64,000 nt of DNA from OLB6 sp964467455 (lineage in GTDB: Bacteria > Bacteroidota > Ignavibacteria > Kapaibacteriales > Kapaibacteriaceae). A program made the translations under genes and the position numbers. Location of the stretch: the NCBI GenBank assembly GCA_964467455.1, contig CAYXQJ010000016.1, positions 9,695 to 73,694 of the forward strand, written 5' to 3'. The notes under the pieces were generated by a model. It was not told where the DNA came from and searched no databases. It saw only the letters and a list, made by a program, of their open reading frames with translations. Below, one piece after another: positions 1 to 8,100 of this stretch (the stretch's first letter is position 1; the number at the start of each line of letters is the position of its first letter).

Positions 1-2
1 GG

Positions 3-2354
3 ATGTCGGTCAGTCCCTCCGGCGGGAACAGCACAGGCGGGCACAACACAATCCAAATCATTTACTCGACTGCGGGCCTGACGCCGGGAACATTAAACGG
101 GCAGATCACAATCACTGCGCCAGGTGCGAGCGGTTCTCCGCTGAATTTGGCAGTGGTTCTGACCGTTATGCCGCCGCCAGCTTTGCCAAACGTGATCGCG
201 TGGGGTGATAATTCGAGAGGACAGACCATCGTTCCTTCGAGTCTGACAAATGCAACGAGTATTTCCGCAGGCAGTATGCACAGTCTGGCACTGCGAGAAG
301 ACGGCAGGGTTTTCGCATGGGGTGCCAACTTCTTGGGAGAAACAAACGTCCCCAGCGGAATCACGAATGTGCAGTTTTTAGAGGCTGGAGAAAGCGTTAG
401 TCTCGCAATGATGCCCGGCAATTTGCTGGCGAGTTGGGGATATAATATCAGCCTCCCAACAAATGCGACGAATGTCGTGGCGCTCGACACTGGTTCAGAA
501 TTTGCGCTAGCGCTTCGAAGTGACAACAGCGTTTTAGCTTGGGGAGGAAACAACTACTGGGGACAAACGACTATTCCCAACGGTCTGACAAGCATTGTAG
601 CCGTTGCTGCGGGAACTCTACATAGTCTGGCACTGAAGTCCGATGGCACTGTTGTGGGGTGGGGATGGAACGGTTACGGTCAAACTACAGTCCCACTGGA
701 GGCCACAAACATCGTCGCCATTGCAGCGGGGACTCGACACAGTCTAGCCCTCCGAAATGACGGGCAGGTAATAGTATGGGGCGAAAACGCACACGGCCAA
801 CGTAATGTTCCATCGAACGCAACCAACATCGTAGATATTGAAGCGGGCGTTTGGCACAATTTAGCATTACGAGCCGACGGCTCTCTTGTCGCGTGGGGGA
901 ATTTTGTCGTCAATGGTGCCGACGTGCCGGTGTGGATTCCGAGTGGCTTGGAACACGTGGTAAGCATTTCAGGCGGAGGACACCATGACCTTGCGCTTTT
1001 GGGCAGCGGCAAACCATCAATCACAGTCCAGCCTTGGAGTCGAAACGTGGCAGCGGGACACGATGCGCGGATGACGGTAATGGCTGCTGGAGTCCAGCCG
1101 ACGCACTACCAATGGCGGTTCAACGGTGCTGACATCGCTGGCGCAACATCGAACCAACTTATGCTCTCCAATGTTCAGTTTAACAAGGCGGGGGCGTACA
1201 CCGTCATGGTAAGCAATACACTCGGAGTAGTGACGAGCAAGGTGGCAACACTGACGGTCAATCTGCCTTCACCTGTAGTCCATTCAATACAGCGAAGCGC
1301 GGGCGGACAGTTCTCATTCCAAGTAACGACCGTTCCCGGGTTGTTCTATTTTGTTGAAGCGTCCGATAATCTGGCTGATTGGATAGTTGTTGCCGCAACA
1401 AACACGACATCAGCAATATTTGAGTATGAAGAGCTCAGCTTCCCTCCTCGCACAAAACGATTTTACCGGGTTGGCGTAGGTGCGTGGCCCTCAAGCATGA
1501 TGCAGATTCCTTCTGGGATTTTCAGTATGGGCTTTGATTCCACCGCACATGAAGGGCGGCCAGATGAGTCGCCGATACACGATATTTCTGTTAGCGCTTT
1601 CTCCATTGATAAATTCGAAGTATCCAAAGGGTACTGGGATTTTGTTAAGTATTGGGGCGAAACAAATAGCTACCAGTTCAATAACGTAGGATTTGGAAAT
1701 GCGTTCTCTCACCCTGTCCATACAATCAATTGGTTTGATGCGGTGAAGTGGTGCAATGCACGTTCACAACTCGAAGGACGAACTGCCTGCTATTACTCAG
1801 ATGCAGCATTGACTGAGGTTTATACAAACGGACAGGTCACTCCTTTTGTAAAGTGGAACGCTAACGGATACAGGTTACCTACGGAAGCGGAATGGGAAAA
1901 GGCCGCGCGCGGTGGAGCGAGTATTCACAGATTTCCTTGGTCGGATTATGAAACGATAAACCATAGCCGGGCCAATTACTTCGCTTATCCGGTTGTGTCT
2001 CCGGGTGTGGGTATTTCTTACGACGATAATCCCACGGAGGGTTACCACCCACTTTTCGAAACAGGCCTTGGCCACACAAATACGAGTCCTGTCGGTTACT
2101 TTGCGCCAAATGGGTATCACCTATATGATGTGGCTGGAAATGTTTTAGAGTGGTGTTGGGATTGGCATGGTGACTACCAGGTCGGGTTTCAAACCGACCC
2201 GCACGGCCCCACAGCGGGACTAAGGCGGGTTGTTCGCGGCGGCGCATGGACCAGTAACGCTTCTTGGTGTCGGGTTTCAGCCAGAGATGGTAGCGAACCT
2301 GAAAACATTAACTATGCAGTCGGATTTCGATGTATAAGAGTAGCGAGCCCCTAG
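3..2354 (+). CDS. Secreted RCC1-repeat / Ig-like / SUMF1-like protein, 5' partial
   Basis: The reading frame is open to the left edge of the window, so the N-terminus is probably missing. From about residue 60 to 330 there are about seven RCC1-type repeats with the pattern SLALR-DG-V-AWG. An immunoglobulin-like domain follows at about 335-420, then a small module ending in FYRV at about 430-490. The C-terminal 290 residues are a formylglycine-generating-enzyme/SUMF1-like domain: IPSGIFSMG, LPTEAEWEKAARGG, GNVLEWCWDW and VVRGGAW...VGFRC are visible. The paired catalytic cysteines of true FGE are not both in place (the first position in GGAWTSNASWC is not Cys), so sulfatase activation is unlikely. 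Such proteins are common as extracellular proteins in Verrucomicrobiota. Function unknown; domain calls are confident. Confidence 0.9.
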   Translation: MSVSPSGGNSTGGHNTIQIIYSTAGLTPGTLNGQITITAPGASGSPLNLAVVLTVMPPPALPNVIAWGDNSRGQTIVPSSLTNATSISAGSMHSLALREDGRVFAWGANFLGETNVPSGITNVQFLEAGESVSLAMMPGNLLASWGYNISLPTNATNVVALDTGSEFALALRSDNSVLAWGGNNYWGQTTIPNGLTSIVAVAAGTLHSLALKSDGTVVGWGWNGYGQTTVPLEATNIVAIAAGTRHSLALRNDGQVIVWGENAHGQRNVPSNATNIVDIEAGVWHNLALRADGSLVAWGNFVVNGADVPVWIPSGLEHVVSISGGGHHDLALLGSGKPSITVQPWSRNVAAGHDARMTVMAAGVQPTHYQWRFNGADIAGATSNQLMLSNVQFNKAGAYTVMVSNTLGVVTSKVATLTVNLPSPVVHSIQRSAGGQFSFQVTTVPGLFYFVEASDNLADWIVVAATNTTSAIFEYEELSFPPRTKRFYRVGVGAWPSSMMQIPSGIFSMGFDSTAHEGRPDESPIHDISVSAFSIDKFEVSKGYWDFVKYWGETNSYQFNNVGFGNAFSHPVHTINWFDAVKWCNARSQLEGRTACYYSDAALTEVYTNGQVTPFVKWNANGYRLPTEAEWEKAARGGASIHRFPWSDYETINHSRANYFAYPVVSPGVGISYDDNPTEGYHPLFETGLGHTNTSPVGYFAPNGYHLYDVAGNVLEWCWDWHGDYQVGFQTDPHGPTAGLRRVVRGGAWTSNASWCRVSARDGSEPENINYAVGFRCIRVASP

Positions 2355-2369
2355 CTTGCTACTTTGCCA

Positions 2370-2386
2370 AATCTGTCTTACAGATT
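2370..2386 (+). terminator. Short hairpin after the SUMF1-like gene
   Basis: Perfect 7-bp arms AATCTGT and ACAGATT around a CTT loop, 16 nt after the stop codon. There is no clear T-run after it, so a terminator role is only possible. Confidence 0.35.
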
Positions 2387-2496
2387 GAGCTGCATCGTCG
2401 ACCTTGCCCCAAGGCCTTTTGACTCCTAATGCAAAGTCACGTAGCTAAATCACACTCCGCCCCATCCACCCCATAACGCAGTTTGGAGGTTCGGTT

Positions 2497-3198
2497 ATGG
2501 CGTATCGCTGTGTGGCCACATCGGTGGCCGGGTTCGTGCAACAACTTGCCGTTGGCTACATTTCCAACGGCTACTACTTCTACGTGACGGGCGTGATCCC
2601 GGAACACAAAGACCCCGCCAACACCGACCGCAAGATTCTCGACGCTTACGAAATCGAGGTGTCCAAGTGGATTCGCGCCCGGCGCAAGAAAGACCGTCAA
2701 GCCAACGTCCAATATCTGCGCCACGGTCGCTTCTACGTCATCATCGCCACCCATGGCTTTCACCACTTCTTCGAGGCCGAGAACAATTCCCTGCACGACA
2801 TCCGCAAGCGCCCGATTCTGTTCATGGGCTATTCCATCGGCTGCCGGCGCGAACGGGGTGGCGGCGCGTATCATGCCTCCGTTCGCATCAATCGCGAGTT
2901 GTATCTGGAAATCAAAGCCCGCTTCGAGCAGGCCGCCGTGAATTGCTCGGTGGCAAAACTCTGCCGCGATCTGCTGCTCTTGCCCTACGAACCTTACGCG
3001 CCGGTTCGCACGCAATACCTCTGCCTGCTCCGCGCCATTAACCGTCGTCGCGCCGTCGCCGGTCTGGAGCGTGTGCCCATTGAAGCGCTCCGGTTGCATC
3101 GCGCCCCCGTGCGCCCGTTTGAACCGGATGCCTCGGGAGATTTGGGCGCGCTGGAAGTTCAGTTCCCGCCGCGCCCGCCCACCGAGTCCATCGAATGA
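2497..3198 (+). CDS. Conserved hypothetical protein of accessory DNA (233 aa)
   Basis: A basic protein that starts MAYRCVATSVAGFVQQLA. A good ribosome site, GGAGG at 2485-2489, lies 7 nt before the ATG. It is rich in Arg and Tyr, with blocks such as KWIRARRKKDRQANVQYLRHGRF and ILFMGYSIGCRR, and has no signal peptide or membrane segment. From memory, close relatives occur on mobile or accessory DNA of Verrucomicrobiota and Planctomycetes, with no known function. The next gene, a cytidylate-kinase paralogue, follows after 25 nt on the same strand, so the two may be co-transcribed. I do not recognise a catalytic motif. A DNA- or RNA-binding role would fit the charge but is a guess. Confidence 0.8.
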   Translation: MAYRCVATSVAGFVQQLAVGYISNGYYFYVTGVIPEHKDPANTDRKILDAYEIEVSKWIRARRKKDRQANVQYLRHGRFYVIIATHGFHHFFEAENNSLHDIRKRPILFMGYSIGCRRERGGGAYHASVRINRELYLEIKARFEQAAVNCSVAKLCRDLLLLPYEPYAPVRTQYLCLLRAINRRRAVAGLERVPIEALRLHRAPVRPFEPDASGDLGALEVQFPPRPPTESIE

Positions 3199-3223
3199 AT
3201 TTTTTGTGAAGGAGAATTGTGAA

Positions 3224-3988
3224 ATGAAGGACAAACAAACAACCCAGCATCCAGCCGATGAATCAGGATCGAATGCGAAGCCAGGCGCGCTGCCGGAGAA
3301 TTCATTGTCATTGCTGCGCTCAGTCAAAGTGCCCACGCAGGATTTGCCCGCCAGGATGGTCGTGGCGATTGATGGCTGGGCGCATTCCGGCAAGAACACG
3401 GCGGGTGAACTGGTCGCCGAAGCCATCGGCGGGGTGCTGGTGGATTCGGGGCGATTCTACCGGGCGCTCACCAAAGCGTGCCTGGATGCGGGCGTGAATT
3501 TGGACGACTCCGCTGCCGTGGCCGAATACTGCTGGAGTGTGCCGCTGGATATTCGGATGCGCTGCGAGGGCGGTCTGGTGGCGGAAGCGCAAGTTGCCGC
3601 CTTCGGACGCTGGTTCACCAAGGAACAATTGCAACCCGTCGGCGCGCCGACCTCGAAAGTGGCGCGCGTGACTCAAGTGCGCGAAATGGTGAATCGCTCC
3701 TTGTTGCTCTGCGCGGGCACTGGCCGGGTGGTCATGCTCGGTCGCGACATCGGCGGCGTGGTCCTTCCCGATACGCCCTTCAAGTTCTTCCTAGATGCGC
3801 CCAAAGAAGTCCGCGAGCGTCGCCACATTGCCGCCAACGGCCAGACCGGCGCCATCACCCGAGATCGCGAGGACGAGCGGCTGGTAGTCTTCGCCCCCGA
3901 TGCGCTGATGATTGACACCGGACGCCTGCAACCTGCCGAAGTGCGCGGCATTATCCTGTTGGAATTATTTCGCCGTGCCACCGGCTGA
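3224..3988 (+). CDS. Cytidylate kinase-like P-loop protein (254 aa)
   Basis: Resembles (d)CMP kinase, which transfers phosphate from ATP to CMP or dCMP in the cytosol. After a roughly 45-residue extension comes the P-loop AIDGWAHSGKNT (residues 48-59; bacterial Cmk has IDGPxGxGKxT). Then comes VDSGRFYRAL, equivalent to the LDSGAIYR substrate motif, and GRDIGGVVLPDTPFKFFLDA, equivalent to [20 protein letters not shown]. The start at 3224 is chosen because AAGGAG (3209-3214) stands 9 nt upstream; the frame is open further upstream but without support. The protein lies in accessory DNA beside a hypothetical gene, so it is more likely an element-borne paralogue than the housekeeping cmk. Whether it keeps CMP specificity cannot be told. 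Confidence 0.85.
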   Translation: MKDKQTTQHPADESGSNAKPGALPENSLSLLRSVKVPTQDLPARMVVAIDGWAHSGKNTAGELVAEAIGGVLVDSGRFYRALTKACLDAGVNLDDSAAVAEYCWSVPLDIRMRCEGGLVAEAQVAAFGRWFTKEQLQPVGAPTSKVARVTQVREMVNRSLLLCAGTGRVVMLGRDIGGVVLPDTPFKFFLDAPKEVRERRHIAANGQTGAITRDREDERLVVFAPDALMIDTGRLQPAEVRGIILLELFRRATG

Positions 3989-4008
3989 ACCCAGCCGGAC
4001 GGAAACGC

Positions 4009-4179
4009 TCATTTGATTTTCTCCAGCCACTCCTCGGGAAGCCAGCAGTCGAACGAGTCCTGATTGTTTTCCTCCATCATGGAGAGTTGGTAAATCCATC
4101 GCCCGTCCTTGAATCGCGATTCCAGCACGTAGCCCTCCCACGCCTCCTTGCTGGGCGGAGTGATTTGGACTTTGTTCAT
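4009..4179 (-). CDS. Small conserved hypothetical protein (56 aa)
   Basis: A short acidic/aromatic protein, MNKVQITPPSKEAWEGYVLE at the start and CWLPEEWLEKIK at the end. It follows the RadC gene by about 36 nt on the same strand. A GTG at 4206 would add nine residues; the ATG at 4179 is preferred because the conserved-looking part begins there. The Trp-rich pattern (WEGYVLESR, DGRWIYQLS, CWLPEEWL) looks like a genuine small family found with RadC on mobile DNA (from memory). No function is known. It may be co-transcribed with radC. Confidence 0.65.
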   Translation of the reverse strand: MNKVQITPPSKEAWEGYVLESRFKDGRWIYQLSMMEENNQDSFDCWLPEEWLEKIK

Positions 4180-4215
4180 TACGGAGAATCGCGGTTCAGT
4201 CGGCACGGCTCAGTC

Positions 4216-4836
4216 CTAAAAGAAATGGCCCAACTCGCGCAAGCTGGAAAAATCCTTCGCGCGCTCCGGCGTCGCGCGTCCGATGATGACGTGATCGAGC
4301 ACGTCAATCTTGAGCAGTTGCCCGGCGCGGATCAGGTCGCGCGTGACTTTGATGTCGGCTTCGCTCGGCGTCGGATCGCCGCTAGGGTGATTATGTACGA
4401 GTACGATGGCCGAGGCGCGTTTCGAGATCGCCGCTACGAAGACCTCGCGTGGGTGAACCAAAATGGTGTCGAGCGTTCCCTGTGAAACATTCTGCATCCC
4501 GATCAGACGGCGGCGCGTGTTCAAAAACAGCACCTGCAAACTCTCCACGGTGTAAGCGCGGTTTTGTTCCCGGAGCAATCCGGCAATGGCTTCCGGATTG
4601 TCCAGCACAGGTGATTCAGGATACGCCTCGCGCGACAAGCGCTGCCCTAGGAGGAAGGCCGATTTGATGGCGGCTGCCTTCGATTCTCCGATGCCGGGGA
4701 TGTGCTGGAGTTCGTCGAAGGACGCCTTCGATAAATCTGTGAGCGCGCCGTATTGCTGCACGAGCGCATCAGCGGCGGCTTTCCCGGTAAGTTTGGCGAG
4801 CAACTCCGCGTTGCTGGCGTGTTCCAATGGTTGCAT
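4216..4836 (-). CDS. radC: RadC family protein (HhH + JAB/MPN domain)
   Basis: A 206-residue RadC-family protein. The N-terminal part contains a helix-hairpin-helix (HIPGIGESKAAAIKSAF). The C-terminal half is the MPN/JAB metal domain with the motif HNHPSGDPTPSEAD (H-x-H-P-S...D) and an upstream Glu in HPREVF. The family is common on plasmids and integrative elements; its biochemical role is unsettled, and the metal ligands suggest a zinc hydrolase fold. The start at 4836 is set by AGGAGG placed 4 nt before the ATG; ten more in-frame codons upstream have no such support. A second RadC-like gene without HhH lies at 35527-36006. Confidence 0.92.
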   Translation of the reverse strand: MQPLEHASNAELLAKLTGKAAADALVQQYGALTDLSKASFDELQHIPGIGESKAAAIKSAFLLGQRLSREAYPESPVLDNPEAIAGLLREQNRAYTVESLQVLFLNTRRRLIGMQNVSQGTLDTILVHPREVFVAAISKRASAIVLVHNHPSGDPTPSEADIKVTRDLIRAGQLLKIDVLDHVIIGRATPERAKDFSSLRELGHFF

Positions 4837-5197
4837 GACACCTCCTGTCGTCGGTGATTTTATCATCGCCGCAATCCTTAAGGAACAAGCCGGGCCGGAC
4901 TTCGCACCGGGCGTAACTGGTTGATTCCCCGTCGGGCTGTCCCGTCTCCCGGTGGGACATTTGACTAAGCTACGCCACTTGGGAGAAAACTGTCTCAGGA
5001 GGCGTTGGTTGGTTGTCCCTCGAAGTTCTGCGTCCGATTCCTTTCACACAAGTTCACTTTCCCTGCTGTCCCGACTCTTCGAGTCCGCAGCCAGGCGAAT
5101 CTTTCCAACGGGTCACGGTCGTGCCGCAAGCACCCGTCTGGAGAGCAATCAAACCATGCAACCGGTCATCCCGGTCGCGGCACGGTGAAAGGAACGA
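4837..5197. other. Gap without a recognisable gene
   Basis: This 361-nt stretch separates radC (minus) from the DUF932 gene (plus), so it must hold promoters for both. I see the ribosome sites of both genes at its ends and a weak GTCCC...GGGAC repeat near 4938-4957. Short open frames here have no coding character. Confidence 0.5.
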
Positions 5198-6049
5198 ATG
5201 GACCTCCATGATACAAAACACTTCAAGGGAACTGCCCTCGACGATTCCACCCTGCGCACCCAAGCACCCAGCATCTTCGCCTCCGGGCCGATGGCGGGTG
5301 TGAGCGACCGATACACTTTCGTGCCCACAGCACGCATCGTGGACGGACTGCGCGAGCAGAATTGGATGCCGGTGGACGTCGAAGAACAACGCATCCGCAA
5401 GGAAGCACGGCGGGGATTTCAGAAGCACATGCTGAGATTCCGTCGGGCTGAACAGATGGCGACGCTGGACGAATGGAACGTGGAACTCGTGTTGCTCAAC
5501 TCGCATGATCGCGGTTGCGCGTATCAGCTTCACGCGGGCATTTACCGGCGCATCTGCTCGAACGGATTGGTGGTGAGCGAAGGAAGTTTCGAGGCCATTC
5601 GCTTCCGTCATTCCAAACTGGAAACGGACGAAGTCGTGCGGGCGAGTTTTCGACTGCTCGAATTTGTTCCGAAGGTCGGCGAGATGGTGAACCGCTTCCG
5701 CGACCGGGTGCTGAACGCACGCGAATCGCTGGACCTGGCCCGCCACGCCGTCCTGCTCCGCTACCCGAGCCTCGATGTCTCACCGGTCGAACCTGAAACA
5801 TTGTTGAAGGCGCGACGCGATGAGGATGTGAGCTTGGATTTGTGGACCTCGCTCAACCGCATTCAGGAAAACCTGATTCGCGGTGGAGTCTCGGACTCAC
5901 GGCGCGACAAGCGAGGGCGATTGCGTTCTGTCCGGGCGTTGCGCGGTATCGACTCGAAAGTCAGCCTCAACAAGGGATTGTGGGGACTGGCCGAACAACT
6001 CGCCAACGGCCAAACGCTCGCAGCGGTTGGCGGAGTGGCATTGAATTGA
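5198..6049 (+). CDS. DUF932 family protein
   Basis: A 283-residue protein that matches the DUF932 family (phage/plasmid-related) in length and in motifs such as YTFVPTARIVDGLREQNWMP near the N-terminus, RIRKEARRGFQKHMLRFR, and RICSNGLVVSEGSFEAIRFRHS in the middle. The family is frequent on plasmids and integrative elements, and its molecular function is not known. The start ATG at 5198 has AAAGGA about 5 nt upstream. Its 3' end faces the E2-like gene across an 83-nt gap, which supports the idea that the multiubiquitin locus was cut short here. Confidence 0.88.
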   Translation: MDLHDTKHFKGTALDDSTLRTQAPSIFASGPMAGVSDRYTFVPTARIVDGLREQNWMPVDVEEQRIRKEARRGFQKHMLRFRRAEQMATLDEWNVELVLLNSHDRGCAYQLHAGIYRRICSNGLVVSEGSFEAIRFRHSKLETDEVVRASFRLLEFVPKVGEMVNRFRDRVLNARESLDLARHAVLLRYPSLDVSPVEPETLLKARRDEDVSLDLWTSLNRIQENLIRGGVSDSRRDKRGRLRSVRALRGIDSKVSLNKGLWGLAEQLANGQTLAAVGGVALN

Positions 6050-6132
6050 AAGGTTACAGGTTCTTCCGAAGGTTACGCGGCTTTTCGAGAATTTTTGCCG
6101 GCCAAAATAAATTCTCATACTTACAACTGGTT

Positions 6133-6522
6133 TCAATCTTCGAAGTCGGGTGCATCATCGTTACCCCAGTAATCACTGGAGCACCAAATCAGCCTGCCTT
6201 TGTAGATAATAAAATGACTTTTGCAGCCAGTCGTTCGCCAGACTGATGGCAAGAGCGTGGCTGCGCCATCCGCTTGCCGGATCGGTTGTTTGTCAGTCCG
6301 CGCCAAATGAGGGAAAAAATACGCCATATCGAGCTGGGCAACCGGATAATTGTTAGGAATTTGAATGGCTACCGAACCACTGGCGTGGTTATAGCCCGGC
6401 GGGAAATCGAATTTATGAAGGAGCAGCCAGAGCCCGCCACCATCTCGAACGGTTTCCCATTCGAGACCAATGTGGTCTAACTGCTCCTTGTCGTCTTCGG
6501 GGAGAGCAAATTGCTTGCGCAT
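6133..6522 (-). CDS. Prokaryotic E2 family E-like protein, C-terminus divergent or truncated
   Basis: 129 residues. The first 80 match the E2/UBC-like family that accompanies multiubiquitin proteins: LPEDDKEQLDHIGLEWETV, GYNHASGSVAIQIPNNYP and LDMAYFFPHLAR. In the relatives I remember, the C-terminal part carries a WQRWSRH-like segment and extends further; here the sequence after about residue 92 is unlike that, which suggests replacement or decay of the end. The gene starts 4 nt after the stop of the multiubiquitin gene, and its ribosome site AGGAGGG lies inside the end of that gene, so the two are translationally coupled. The E1 (ThiF) and JAB peptidase genes that normally follow are absent; a DUF932 gene stands there instead. 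Confidence 0.75.
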   Translation of the reverse strand: MRKQFALPEDDKEQLDHIGLEWETVRDGGGLWLLLHKFDFPPGYNHASGSVAIQIPNNYPVAQLDMAYFFPHLARTDKQPIRQADGAATLLPSVWRTTGCKSHFIIYKGRLIWCSSDYWGNDDAPDFED

Positions 6523-6526
6523 GGGA

Positions 6527-6850
6527 TTAGCCCTCCTGGACCTGACGAGGAAGTGTGTTGAAGCGCTCAATGCCGGGCTTGGTAAAGTCCACACATTCAT
6601 CAAGCCCCACAGTGTGAAGGGTTCCACCGCGAATCTTCTGCGTGAGGATGAACTGTTCGGGCGGCGTTTTGCCCGCGAGCACCAAGATTTCGCGACCGGT
6701 CAAGGAGGGCTGGTGGACCACAAAATACTGGTCGTCCACCCGAATACGGTAGCGCTTGGCCCGTGGGGGTTTGTGACCAGCCTTGGCTAGTTGTTCGAGG
6801 TCAACCTCCTCAACGAGGGGTTCATTATCCGTCTTGTTTTCAGTTTTCAT
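6527..6850 (-). CDS. Multiubiquitin domain protein (single Ub-like domain)
   Basis: A 107-residue protein with one domain of the multiubiquitin family (ubiquitin-like beta-grasp): KRYRIRVDDQYFVVHQPSLT, GREILVLAGKTPPEQFILTQ and GLDECVDFTKPGIERFNTL are typical. It ends exactly in a glycine (VQEG), as expected of a ubiquitin-like protein whose C-terminus is activated. Known relatives stand in operons with an E2-like gene, an E1/ThiF gene and a JAB peptidase; only the E2-like gene is seen here. The ATG at 6850 is chosen; an upstream GTG at 6898 would add 16 residues. Only 35 nt separate this start from the broken ImmA/IrrE frame on the plus strand. Confidence 0.85.
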   Translation of the reverse strand: MKTENKTDNEPLVEEVDLEQLAKAGHKPPRAKRYRIRVDDQYFVVHQPSLTGREILVLAGKTPPEQFILTQKIRGGTLHTVGLDECVDFTKPGIERFNTLPRQVQEG

Positions 6851-6885
6851 ACTTATGTATCGTCGCTTGGTTTTGAAGGGCTTGA

Positions 6886-7626
6886 TGCTCTCCACCAAAC
6901 AAACGGTTTGGCCTCACTTACGATGACTACGAAGACGCCTTCGACGGGCTGATTGAATACCGTTCCGGGCGTTTTCATATTTTTTCCAACACGACTCAAG
7001 GCCAACAACCAAACTTTCCGCGGGTTCGTTTCACGCTTGGCCACGAGTTGGCTCACTACTTCATTGATGAGCATCGGATAAAGTTGAAATCGGGAATTCC
7101 CTCCCATCCATCCTACACGGATCGTCCGTCTAAGAATGTCGCGGAACAAGAGGCGGATTTGTTCGCTTCACATTTGCTCATGCCAACAGCGGAATTCCAG
7201 AAGGCGCTGACCGAGGTTGCGGAGGGGCTGAGCGGCATTATCAGTCTTGCGAGCACCTTTGGTGTTTCAATTCAAAGTGCTGCGCTACGCTATGCTGCCG
7301 CAAGTCGTTCTTGTTGCGCAGTTGTGATGTTCCGCGATGGCGGTAAACCGTGGTGGAGCGTCTCACCGGAATTGAAAGCGCTGGGACTGGAACACTTCCA
7401 CCGCTTCGATACAGGATTGGTTCCCGGCTTGGTCGCTCCGCTGGCGCAGCGAGACGATCCAAATGCCTTGGGGGTTGGCACTCCACACAAAGGAACAATT
7501 GCCGCCAGCACTTGGTTCACTGAAATTCCAAGTGCATTTCCAAGTGATTTTCTTGTGGAAGAATCCGCCGTCCGGCTGCGAAGCCGAGGGGTGCTGACAT
7601 TGCTGCAAGTGAAACTGCCTTCGTAA
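6886..7626 (+). pseudogene. ImmA/IrrE-type metallopeptidase, 5'-truncated
   Basis: The frame is open from a TGA at 6883-6885 and reads NKRFGLTYDDYEDAFDGLIE, then RVRFTLGHELAHYFIDEHR with the HExxH zinc motif, then NVAEQEADLFASHLLMP with the distal Glu. These are the hallmarks of ImmA/IrrE (DUF955) peptidases, which often cleave XRE-type repressors. No ATG, GTG or TTG is found in frame before the TTG at 7048, which lies inside the HExxH motif, and the usual 40-60 N-terminal residues are missing. The gene therefore looks decapitated, its remnant abutting the multiubiquitin gene. An unusual start codon would be the alternative. The intact XRE gene downstream may be its former partner. Confidence 0.75.
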
Positions 7627-7711
7627 TCTTCACCTGAACCGGTAAGCGCCGAGTTATTGACAGCGCCGGTGTGAGCAAGTTGTGCTTGCCTGCGAGGGCG
7701 CGAGCCGTCAC

Positions 7712-7734
7712 TTTTAGACAACTGATGTCTAAAA
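7712..7734 (+). promoter_or_regulatory. Perfect inverted repeat over the XRE start codon (candidate operator)
   Basis: Arms TTTTAGACA (7712-7720) and TGTCTAAAA (7726-7734) are exact reverse complements around ACTGA. The ATG of the XRE gene (7725-7727) lies inside the repeat, so a dimeric repressor bound here could shut off its own gene. The role is inferred. Confidence 0.6.
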
Positions 7735-8081
7735 CCCGCTACAGCGAACCGGCGACTCGACCAACCCGCTTGGGGGATTGGTTGCGGGAGTTGCGCGAAA
7801 AGCGGGAATTGCCGTTGCGCGAGGTCGCGGAGGCGGCGGGGATGGATTTGACGCATCTGCAAAAGATTGAACTGGGGCAACGGCTGCCGACGGAAGAACA
7901 GACCGCCCGGCTCGCGAAGTTTTTCAAACTGGATGAAACGGAAGTCCAAGCGCGTCGGATTGCGGAAAAGTTCCAGCATGATTATGCGGAGCATCCGGCG
8001 GTCAAAGAAGCCATTGGCATCCTTGCGGAAGAGGCAGGCATTTATACGACCGGCGGGAAGAGCGGAAAAAGTTCACGGTAG
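7725..8081 (+). CDS. XRE family transcriptional regulator
   Basis: A 118-residue regulator with a Cro/CI-type helix-turn-helix at residues 12-65: LGDWLRELREKRELPLREVA followed by AAGMDLTHLQKIELGQRLP. The ATG at 7725 is chosen over an upstream frame because the conserved HTH begins just after it. The gene lies 98 nt after the ImmA/IrrE remnant and 19 nt before the type III methyltransferase gene, on the same strand. It could be the repressor once paired with ImmA, or a control protein for the restriction system. The perfect inverted repeat over its start suggests autoregulation. Confidence 0.88.
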   Translation: MSKTRYSEPATRPTRLGDWLRELREKRELPLREVAEAAGMDLTHLQKIELGQRLPTEEQTARLAKFFKLDETEVQARRIAEKFQHDYAEHPAVKEAIGILAEEAGIYTTGGKSGKSSR

Positions 8082-8100
8082 CGCACAAACGATACGACTC

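Noticed and set aside
2437..3426. Long minus-strand frame (329 codons) across two plus-strand genes
   Set aside because: It runs antisense through the 233-residue gene and the Cmk-like gene, both with good ribosome sites and family motifs; its own composition is shadow-like.
4216..4836. RadC as the missing JAB peptidase of the multiubiquitin locus
   Set aside because: It has the HhH-JAB layout of ordinary RadC, is in its own unit with a small gene, and lies beyond the divergent DUF932 gene; nothing links it to the Ub-like protein.
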